Positions 1 to 4,673 of a stretch of DNA of 10,358 nucleotides are shown one piece after another. Each line of letters opens with the position of its first letter. Within the stretch, counting starts at the first letter, position 1. The stretch is from contig CAZSXR010000013.1 of assembly GCA_964611335.1 (NCBI GenBank), forward strand, positions 1 to 10,358. The letters run 5' to 3'. Source of the DNA: BOG-1112 sp964611335. Lineage in GTDB: Bacteria > Bdellovibrionota_B > Oligoflexia > Oligoflexales > Bog-1112. The notes under the pieces were generated by a model. The model was not told where the DNA came from. It saw only the letters and a list, made by a program, of their open reading frames with translations, and did no database searches. Position numbers and translations under genes: made by a program.

Positions 1-9
1 AAGTCCTGA
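1..9 (+). CDS. 3' end of an upstream gene (last two codons and stop)
   Basis: Reading from base 1 gives Lys-Ser-TGA, with the stop at 7-9. The other two forward frames stay open to stops at 38-40 and 51-53, so the true end of the upstream gene could be any of the three. The stop at 7-9 is favoured because an ATG follows six bases later, matching the tight stop-to-start spacing of the rest of the unit. In the usual gene order of such phages the upstream gene would be a major capsid or other head protein, but nothing in the window shows this. Confidence 0.35.
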   Translation, partial: KS

Positions 10-15
10 CCCGCC

Positions 16-87
16 ATGGAACGGCTCACCGACGGGCTGACGATGACCGCTGACGCGGTCGTCACCCACCAGGACGAGGAGGACTGA
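16..87 (+). CDS. possible 23-residue small protein, unknown function
   Basis: An ATG at 16 opens a 23-codon frame ending in TGA at 85-87, three bases before the next gene. No ribosome binding site is visible in the 15 bases before it. Its acidic C-terminus (Asp-Glu-Glu-Asp) is encoded by the GAGGAGG that serves as ribosome binding site for the next gene, so that end may be constrained by the site and not by protein function. The segment LTDGLTMTADAVV resembles a single unit of the LADGD-type repeats found in the gene at 474-1139 (compare LDDGDTLTATAAV), so it could be a solitary repeat unit or the remnant of a longer repeat gene. It may equally be untranslated leader. Confidence 0.35.
   Translation: MERLTDGLTMTADAVVTHQDEED
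76..82 (+). promoter_or_regulatory. strong Shine-Dalgarno site for the gene at 91
   Basis: GAGGAGG contains a full AGGAGG core with eight bases to the ATG at 91. It supports that start codon and suggests high expression of the small structural protein that follows. Confidence 0.75.
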
Positions 88-90
88 CCC

Positions 91-471
91 ATGGCCACCG
101 GACTCTCCGCCGCGTTCGCGGCCTCGCAGCTGAACGTTTTCCGCGGCACGAGCCACACGGCCCCGGCCGGGGTGTACGTGAAGCTGCACACGGGCGACCC
201 GGGCGCCGCGGGCACCGCCAACCCCAGCGCGGTCACCAGCCGCAACCAGGCGACGTTCAGCGCGCCGTCGGGGAACGCGATCGCGCTGTCCGCGCTGGCC
301 GCGTGGTCGATGACGGCGACCGAGACGATCACGCACCTGTCGCTGTGGGACGCCGCCGCCGCGGGCAACTTCCTCGGCAGCGTCGCCCTGTCGGCGGCCA
401 AGTCCGTGGTCGCCACGGACACGCTGACGGTGACGTCGCTGACGATCAGCAAGACGAGCGTCGCGGCCTGA
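91..471 (+). CDS. phage structural protein, LHTGDPG-motif family (often named tail fibre-like)
   Basis: This 126-residue protein carries a KLHTGDPG motif at residues 31-38 and a THLSLWDA segment at 81-88. The rest is rich in Ala, Ser and Thr with alternating hydrophobic residues, as expected for an all-beta fold. From memory, proteins with this LHTGDPG signature recur in phages of high-GC actinobacteria and are commonly labelled tail fibre or minor structural protein; their actual role is not well established. Here the gene lies before the head-tail connector, in the head end of the module. A capsid-associated fibre or decoration role is therefore as plausible as a tail role (inference). The ATG start is set by the AGGAGG at 77-82. 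No signal peptide or membrane segment is evident. The next gene starts two bases after its stop. Confidence 0.7.
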   Translation: MATGLSAAFAASQLNVFRGTSHTAPAGVYVKLHTGDPGAAGTANPSAVTSRNQATFSAPSGNAIALSALAAWSMTATETITHLSLWDAAAAGNFLGSVALSAAKSVVATDTLTVTSLTISKTSVAA

Positions 472-473
472 CC

Positions 474-1139
474 GTGGGTGTCACCGCTGACGGGGGCGTC
501 CTGGCGTCGTCGACGCACTGGACGGCCGACGGTGCCGGGCTGCTGGCGTCGGCGTCCCTGGTGGACGTCGACGTCATCACCGCGGCGTCGTCGCTGACCC
601 TCGCGGCGGCAGCGGCGCTGGCTGACGCGGATGCGCTGCTCGCCGCTGCCGAGCGGGGTGCGGTCACCGCGTCGACGGTCAGCGACGGCGACGCCCTCAC
701 GGCCGGCGCAGCCCGCGGCGCGACTGGCGGCGGCAACCTCGACGACGGGGACACGCTCACGGCGACGGCGGCCGTGTCCCGGGTCGTGACGGTCTCGGCG
801 GTGCTGGCCGACGGGGACACCCTGTCGGCCCGCGCCGGGGTGAACACCACCCTGACGGACGGGGAGCAGCTGGCGGCGGGCGCGGTGCGCGGCGTGACCG
901 CGGCGGGCGTGCTCGCCGATGGGGACCTGCTCGACGCTGCCGGCGTGCGCGGCGCGACCGGCACCGGCGTCCTGGCCGACGTCGACCAGCTGGCCGCCGA
1001 CACCGTCGTCGGGCGCCTGGCCGCCGCGGTCGCCCTGGCCGACGGGGACGCCCTCGCCGCTGACGCGCTGATCATCACGCCCGGGGTGATGACGCCGGCG
1101 CCGCTGTCCGGCGCTACCTCGACCATGACGGGAGCCTGA
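474..1139 (+). CDS. 20-residue-repeat acidic protein, probable elongated structural protein (function unknown)
   Basis: I do not recognise a family. From GTG 474 the protein has 221 residues and is dominated by Ala, Asp, Gly, Val, Thr and Leu, with very few Lys residues and only one aromatic (Trp 16). A motif of the type LADGDxL recurs at residues 29, 49, 69, 89, 111, 127, 147, 167 and 188. The spacing is exactly 20 residues in five of eight intervals and 16-22 in the others. Between motifs several units carry a second conserved patch, A-x-RG-x-T. Such a strict short period with small residues and Asp/Gly turns suggests a solenoid or beta-roll rod, possibly metal-binding through the Asp-Gly-Asp turns (inference). 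GTG 474 is two bases after the preceding stop with no clear ribosome binding site, so translational coupling is likely. The frame is open further upstream, but that part reads as an arginine-rich shadow of the previous gene. The gene could encode a capsid fibre, decoration protein or spike shaft. Confidence 0.7.
   Translation: MGVTADGGVLASSTHWTADGAGLLASASLVDVDVITAASSLTLAAAAALADADALLAAAERGAVTASTVSDGDALTAGAARGATGGGNLDDGDTLTATAAVSRVVTVSAVLADGDTLSARAGVNTTLTDGEQLAAGAVRGVTAAGVLADGDLLDAAGVRGATGTGVLADVDQLAADTVVGRLAAAVALADGDALAADALIITPGVMTPAPLSGATSTMTGA
558..1094 (+). repeat. tandem degenerate 60-bp (20-residue) repeats inside the 474-1139 gene
   Basis: Nine units with a mostly 60-base period begin near 558, 618, 678, 738, 804, 852, 912, 972 and 1035. 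The DNA of each unit starts with a variant of CTGGCCGACGGGGAC. Units are diverged at DNA level but conserved at protein level. That points to old duplications kept by selection on the protein, not a recent expansion. Confidence 0.8.
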
Positions 1140-1141
1140 CC

Positions 1142-1948
1142 ATGCTGCAGGCCGGTGACGTGTGGACTGGGCGCGTCGAGATCCGCGACCCGAGCGGCGT
1201 CCTGGCCGATGCCGGCGCCGTCACGCTGACGGCGACCGCGCCCGGCGGCACGATCACGCCCCTGGGCGTCGCGCACCCCTCCACCGGCGTCTACACCGCG
1301 TCGTGGCCCGTGGACGCTCCGGGCCGGTGGCTCATGCGCTGGGTCGCCACCGGCGCCAACCAGTCGACGTGGACCGACGTCGTCGACGTCGCCGACCCCG
1401 CCCTCGCGCCTCTGGTCAGCTTGGCTGAGATCCGCGCGCACATGGGCTGGAGCGCTTCCACCGACGCAGCAGGGCGCGCACGGGACGCGCAGGCCGTCGC
1501 CCTCGCCGACGGCATGACCGAGCTCGTCGAGAGCTACTGCGGGCAGCGGTTCCGGCGCAGCGTCGTCGAGCACGTCCACGCCGGCGGCGGCGCCGCGGTC
1601 CTGCTCGCCGAGCTGCCCGCCACCGAGATCGTGTCCGTCGTCGACGGCGGAACCACCCTGGACCCCAGCGCCTACCGGCTGAGTGCCGCCGGTGTCCTCT
1701 ACCGCCGCTCCGGCGCGTGGGGCGAGACCGTCATCACCTACCGCACCGGCCCGGCCGTCCCGCCAGAACCGGTCCGCCTCGCGGTGCTCCGCCTCGTCGA
1801 GCATCACTGGCAGGAGACCCGGCAGGGCCCCCACCCCCTCGGCGGGCAGCCCACCGGGTACGACGAGCAGCAGCCCGCGCAGACCTGGGCGCTGCCCTAC
1901 GCGATCCAGTCCCTGATCAGCGCCTACCGCGTCTCGGGCATCGCGTGA
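1142..1948 (+). CDS. head-tail connector (gp6-like adaptor) with N-terminal Ig-like domain
   Basis: The 268-residue protein has two parts. Residues about 1-86 look like an Ig-like beta-sandwich: alternating strands with a TGVYTASWPV strand at 48-57 and a Trp-rich strand at 63-67. Residues about 91-268 begin with LVSLAEIRAHMGW and continue with helices, including ELVESYCGQRFRR at 127-139 and VRLAVLRLVEHHWQE at 211-225. This is the pattern of the phage gp6-like head-tail connector family, which forms a ring beneath the portal. Typical connectors are about 100-200 residues, so the N-terminal domain is an addition that may decorate the neck surface or bind carbohydrate (inference). ATG 1142 is preceded by GGGAG at 1130-1134, and the previous stop is two bases upstream. 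The following gene overlaps the stop as GTGA. Confidence 0.8.
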   Translation: MLQAGDVWTGRVEIRDPSGVLADAGAVTLTATAPGGTITPLGVAHPSTGVYTASWPVDAPGRWLMRWVATGANQSTWTDVVDVADPALAPLVSLAEIRAHMGWSASTDAAGRARDAQAVALADGMTELVESYCGQRFRRSVVEHVHAGGGAAVLLAELPATEIVSVVDGGTTLDPSAYRLSAAGVLYRRSGAWGETVITYRTGPAVPPEPVRLAVLRLVEHHWQETRQGPHPLGGQPTGYDEQQPAQTWALPYAIQSLISAYRVSGIA

Positions 1949-2427
1949 GCACCACCACCGCGGCGGCGAAGGCGGCCGTCATCGAGGCGGTGACCGCGGC
2001 GCTGGCCGCGGCCGGCGAGACCGCGGTGCAGGTCACGTGGGGTTACCCCGCGGCGTGGACCGAGGCCGGGACCGTGATGGTCGGCGACGTCGTCACCCAG
2101 CGGGCCCGGCCCCGCATGGGCGCCCGCACCGTCGACGAGACCCACGAGGTGACCCTGCTCGTCGGCGCAAGCACGCAGGTCGGGACTCCCGCTGCGCAAG
2201 AACAGTGCACCCGCCGAGTCCTGTACCTGCTCGCCCTGCTCGACGCCGCGCTGCGCGCCCACCCCACCGAGGCCATGACCGCAGCCGCCGTAGCCGCCGG
2301 CGTCAGCCTCGGCCAGCTCGGCACGCAGGTCGAGCTCGTCGAGGCCAACCCCGACTCGGACAACCTGGCCAAGGGTCGCCGGGCAACGCTCATCACCACC
2401 GTCACCGTCACCGCCCGCCGCGTCTGA
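1945..2427 (+). CDS. probable tail terminator (tail completion) protein
   Basis: From GTG 1945, which overlaps the previous TGA as GTGA, the protein has 160 residues. It begins with an Ala-rich helix followed by VQVTWGYPAAW. That helix-then-QVxxGxP start is typical of siphovirus tail terminator proteins, which cap the tube and dock it to the neck. A second helix with QEQCTRRVLYLLALLDAAL near the middle and a final strand LITTVTVTARRV fit the same small alpha/beta fold. The position between the connector and the tail tube gene supports the role. No clear ribosome binding site precedes the GTG, so translation is probably coupled to the connector gene. The frame is open further upstream, but that part is a Pro/Arg-rich shadow of the connector and was excluded. 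A head-closure (stopper) role is an alternative, since no separate stopper gene is seen. Confidence 0.65.
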   Translation: MSTTTAAAKAAVIEAVTAALAAAGETAVQVTWGYPAAWTEAGTVMVGDVVTQRARPRMGARTVDETHEVTLLVGASTQVGTPAAQEQCTRRVLYLLALLDAALRAHPTEAMTAAAVAAGVSLGQLGTQVELVEANPDSDNLAKGRRATLITTVTVTARRV

Positions 2428-2436
2428 GGAGCACCC

Positions 2437-2673
2437 ATGCCCGCACCGATCGTCCGCAACGTGTCCCCGCTGGGGAAGCTGTACGTGCCCGCGCTGGGCG
2501 TCGAGGTCGAGCCGGGCGTCGACACCGAGATCGACGACGTCGACGTCGCCCGGTCCCTGCTGGCGCAGGCGGGCGTGTGGGAGCCCGCCAACGCCGCGGC
2601 CGAGCGCCTGCTGCCCAAGGACGACCCCGAGCCCGAGCAGGGCTCCGACGACACGACCCCGCTGGAGGGCTGA
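2437..2673 (+). CDS. small acidic phage protein, unknown function
   Basis: This protein has 78 residues. The N-terminal half contains NVSPLGKLYVPALG at 8-21, followed by EVEPGVDTEIDD and a helix VARSLLAQAGVWEPA. The last 20 residues are a Glu/Asp/Pro-rich tail that is probably disordered. I have seen small proteins of this style (NVSPLG..., then a helix ending in LLAQ.G.WEPA) next to tail tube genes in actinobacterial phages, always without a known function. A role in neck or tube assembly is only inferred from position. GAGGAG at 2426-2431, overlapping the previous stop, lies five bases before the ATG and supports this start. Confidence 0.7.
   Translation: MPAPIVRNVSPLGKLYVPALGVEVEPGVDTEIDDVDVARSLLAQAGVWEPANAAAERLLPKDDPEPEQGSDDTTPLEG
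2664..2669 (+). promoter_or_regulatory. Shine-Dalgarno site of the tail tube gene
   Basis: GGAGGG with seven bases to ATG 2677, inside the end of the preceding gene. The junction TGACCCATGGC at 2671-2681 is identical to that at 85-95 before the LHTGDPG gene. Confidence 0.65.
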
Positions 2674-2676
2674 CCC

Positions 2677-3699
2677 ATGGCAGGACCTCTCGACCACCAG
2701 CTCGGCATCGGGCTGGAGACCACCTACGGGACCGCGGTCACCCCGACCCGGTTCTACGAGTGGGACATCGACGGCTCCGAGCACTCCTTCGACCCCAAGC
2801 GGATCCAGGGGTCGGGCATGCAGGTCGGTGACGGCGGGTTCGCCCGCGCTGACCGCTCGGTGTCCGTCGTCGGGCAGTCGTCGCTCACCGTCGCGATGGA
2901 CGCCCAGTCCCGCGGCCTGGGGATGCTGCTCAAGGCCGCGATCGGCACCGGCGTCTCGACGCTGGTCGGCGGGACCACCTACCAGCAGCTGTTCACGACC
3001 GGGCTGGCCGGTGCGCTGCTGGACTCCCTCACCGCGCAGCTGGGTATCGTCCGCAGTGACGCCGCCGGCACCGTCGACGCCTACACCTACCCCGGGTGCT
3101 CCGTCACGAGCCTGGAGCTTGCATGCGCGGCGGGCGACGTGCTCAAGGTGAAGGCCGAGATGGACGCGCTCGCCCCGGCGACCTTGACGGCGCTGGCGAC
3201 TGCGTCGTACCCGGCGCTCGTCGCGCCGTACCACTTCGGCCAGGGCAGCGTCACGATCGGCGGCAGCGTCACCGTGCCCACGACGACTGCGCTGGCCGGC
3301 CTCGGGTCGGCCACGGCGGCGCCGAACGTGCGCGAGGCGACGCTGACCCTCGACAACGCGCTGAACGTCGACCGGTGGCGGTTCGGGGGCCGCAACCAGC
3401 CTCGCGCAGCGAAGCGCACGGCCAAGCTCAAGCTCACCGCCGAGAACGACGGCACGGCCCTGCGCGACGCGCTGCTCGGGCACACCACCCTGCCCGTGAC
3501 GATCACCTGGACGTCGACCGAGGCCCTCTCCACCGGGTTCGCCACCCTGCAGATCGTCGCGCCCGCCTGCAAGATCCCCTCGGGATCGTTCCCCCAGCCG
3601 AGCGACGACCCGGTGTACGACCTGGAGCTCGACGTGCTCAAGCCCGCCACCGGGCAGGCGCTGTACGTCGTCCTCCGCACCGCCGACACCGCCCTCTGA
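2677..3699 (+). CDS. major tail tube protein
   Basis: The 340-residue protein starts with GLETTYGTAVTPTRFYE at residues 12-28. This is the hallmark opening of the large Phage_tube_2-type tail tube proteins of actinobacterial siphoviruses. The remainder is rich in beta strands; internal blocks such as AELT-type strands, a GxxxxxGGSVTVP segment near 190-200, and the closing ELDVLKPATGQALYVVLR are consistent with a tube fold. Hexameric rings of such proteins stack around the tape measure to form the tail tube that conducts DNA. A length near 300-350 residues fits the two-layered members of the family. The neighbours (terminator before, chaperone and tape measure after) agree. Its stop TGA shares a base with the next ATG (TGATG), which implies translational coupling. 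The high demand for this product fits its strong ribosome binding site. Confidence 0.87.
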   Translation: MAGPLDHQLGIGLETTYGTAVTPTRFYEWDIDGSEHSFDPKRIQGSGMQVGDGGFARADRSVSVVGQSSLTVAMDAQSRGLGMLLKAAIGTGVSTLVGGTTYQQLFTTGLAGALLDSLTAQLGIVRSDAAGTVDAYTYPGCSVTSLELACAAGDVLKVKAEMDALAPATLTALATASYPALVAPYHFGQGSVTIGGSVTVPTTTALAGLGSATAAPNVREATLTLDNALNVDRWRFGGRNQPRAAKRTAKLKLTAENDGTALRDALLGHTTLPVTITWTSTEALSTGFATLQIVAPACKIPSGSFPQPSDDPVYDLELDVLKPATGQALYVVLRTADTAL

Positions 3700-4184
3700 T
3701 GCCGAGCGGCGCGTACCTGCGGGTGCAGGGCGCCGAGCAGCTCGCCAGCGTCGCCCGGGACCTGCGGGCCGCCGGTGACAAGGGCCTCACCCGGGAGCTG
3801 CACCGGGGCCTCGGCCGGGCGGTCAAGCCGCTGCGGGCCGCCGCCAAGGACGCCGCCCGCGAGGGCATCGGCGACAAGCACGGGTACGGCGCGCAGGTCG
3901 CCGCGTCGATGCGGGTCACACCCCGCCGGCGCGCCGGTCGTAACCCGTCGCTGCGGATCGTGGCGACCCGCCAGTCCACCCCGCTGTCCCGGCTGAACGC
4001 CGGGCAGCTGCGGCATCCGACGTTCGGCCGGTGGCGGGCAGCCGACGGCCGGAGCCTCGCCGCGACCACCCGCGTCAAGTCCGGGTGGTGGGAGCGCGCC
4101 CTGCGCGCGCACGCCGACGACGTGCGCCGCGAGATCCGCAAGGCCATCACCGACGTCCGCGCGCAGCTCCGCCGCCGCGGCTGA
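3699..4184 (+). CDS. HK97 gp10-like neck / tail completion protein
   Basis: The 161-residue basic protein opens with a strand containing LRVQGAEQLASVARDLRAAG, then RELHRGLGRAVKPLRAAAK at 32-50. It later has RNPSLRIVA at 81-89, HPTFG at 106-110 and SGWWE at 128-132, and ends in a helix rich in Arg and Glu. This order (GAEQL helix, AVKPLRAAA helix, HPTFG, GWW/GWF) matches the HK97 gp10-like family, whose members act at the head-tail junction or in tail completion. The ATG at 3699 overlaps the previous stop as TGATG, and no ribosome binding site is visible, so it is probably translated by coupling. In many siphoviruses this family sits between connector and terminator; here it follows the tube gene. 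Membership is judged from motifs only. Confidence 0.72.
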   Translation: MPSGAYLRVQGAEQLASVARDLRAAGDKGLTRELHRGLGRAVKPLRAAAKDAAREGIGDKHGYGAQVAASMRVTPRRRAGRNPSLRIVATRQSTPLSRLNAGQLRHPTFGRWRAADGRSLAATTRVKSGWWERALRAHADDVRREIRKAITDVRAQLRRRG

Positions 4185-4190
4185 CCCCCT

Positions 4191-4194
4191 GGAG
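4191..4194 (+). promoter_or_regulatory. Shine-Dalgarno site for GTG 4201
   Basis: GGAG six bases before GTG 4201 in a 16-base intergenic gap. It fixes the start of the chaperone gene, whose first residues read MARPRLVIPKLDIDCEF. Confidence 0.6.
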
Positions 4195-4200
4195 CGCTCC

Positions 4201-4554
4201 GTGGCACGTCCCCGCCTGGTCATCCCCAAGCTCGACATCGACTGCGAGTTCTTGACGCAGAAGACGATGACGTTGGGCGAGATCGCCCACCTCGAGAAGG
4301 TCCTCGGCCAGACCCTGCACAGCTCCGACCCGCACGCGATGGCCGTGGTCAACGGCGTGCTCTGGATGTCCGCCCGGCGCGTCCGCAGGGACATCACCCT
4401 CGCGGACGTCGAAGCCCTGACGCAGGAGGACTTCGACGTGATCCAGCCGGAGGGTGATGCCGAGGACCCTTCGCAGGCCGCCGACCCGGCCGAGGCCGAC
4501 GACGGCGACCCGACGACATCGACACCCGCCGCAGGCAATACCTCGTCCGCCTGA
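4201..4554 (+). CDS. tail assembly chaperone, short form (gpG-like)
   Basis: The 117-residue protein has a compact N-terminal part: strands around LVIPKLDIDCEF, then helices MTLGEIAHLEKVLGQ and HAMAVVNGVLWMSARRV, then DITLADVEALTQEDFDVI. An acidic, Pro/Thr/Ser-rich, probably disordered tail follows from about residue 82. This composition, together with its place between the tube/gp10 genes and the tape measure gene, is that of the first tail assembly chaperone (lambda gpG analogue), which binds the tape measure and recruits tube subunits. It is not a virion component in characterised phages. Its coding frame overlaps an open -1 frame encoding a well-formed second domain (4458-4667), as in classical G/GT pairs. 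Assignment rests on position, the frame relationship and protein style, not on a strong family motif. Confidence 0.75.
   Translation: MARPRLVIPKLDIDCEFLTQKTMTLGEIAHLEKVLGQTLHSSDPHAMAVVNGVLWMSARRVRRDITLADVEALTQEDFDVIQPEGDAEDPSQAADPAEADDGDPTTSTPAAGNTSSA
4458..4552 (+). other. window in which the -1 ribosomal frameshift must occur
   Basis: The -1 frame has a stop at 4455-4457 and the 0 frame stops at 4552-4554, so slippage must fall between them. No X-XXY-YYZ heptamer exists in the interval. The most suggestive sites are three GAC-CCN codon pairs: GAC CCT at 4465-4470, GAC CCG at 4483-4488 and GAC CCG at 4507-4512. At each, the CCN codon could re-pair on CCC one base back. The last site would join the acidic tail directly to DDIDTRRRQ and avoid an Arg-rich linker. 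Confidence 0.5.
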
Positions 4555-4667
4555 CCCTGCACTTCGGGTTCAAGCCGTGGGACCTCGATCGGCTCACGGT
4601 CGAGGAGTTCGACGCGTACTGCCAGGCAGTCCGCAGCATCGAGAAGGCACAAGCGAAGGGCGGGTGA
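4458..4667 (+). CDS. tail assembly chaperone, -1 frameshifted C-terminal part (gpT-like; makes the long GT form)
   Basis: The frame that is -1 relative to 4201 is open from 4458, just after a TGA at 4455-4457, to the stop at 4665-4667. Its first part reads as Arg/Gly/Pro-rich shadow. From about 4512 it becomes protein-like: DDIDTRRRQYLVRLTLHFGF, followed by KPWDLDRLTVEEFDAYCQA and a charged C-terminus. The HFGF-x-PWD-x-DRLTVEEFDA pattern matches the T-part of tail assembly chaperones that I know from actinobacterial phages. No ATG, GTG or TTG exists in this frame, so independent initiation is unlikely unless the CTG at 4551, which overlaps the G stop as CTGA, is used. The natural reading is a -1 ribosomal frameshift between 4458 and 4552 giving a fused product of about 150-155 residues. 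The stop lies six bases before the tape measure start. Confidence 0.75.
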   Translation, partial: CRGPFAGRRPGRGRRRRPDDIDTRRRQYLVRLTLHFGFKPWDLDRLTVEEFDAYCQAVRSIEKAQAKGG

Positions 4668-4673
4668 TCGCTG

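Noticed and set aside
303..473. Upstream extension of the repeat protein to an ATG at 303
   Set aside because: This part overlaps the LHTGDPG gene out of frame and reads as an Arg-rich shadow; GTG 474, just after the preceding stop, is the better start.
558..1094. CRISPR-like array
   Set aside because: The 60-base periodicity is entirely protein-level, with diverged DNA, in frame and without conserved direct repeats separated by unique spacers.
446..1834. Minus-strand open frame opposite the repeat and connector genes
   Set aside because: Low-complexity Ala/Ser/Arg translation; a mirror of the GC-rich repeats on the + strand.
1924..3483. Minus-strand open frame opposite the terminator and tube genes
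   Set aside because: Arg/Gly-rich shadow with no recognisable motif, while the + strand genes have clear family signatures and ribosome binding sites.
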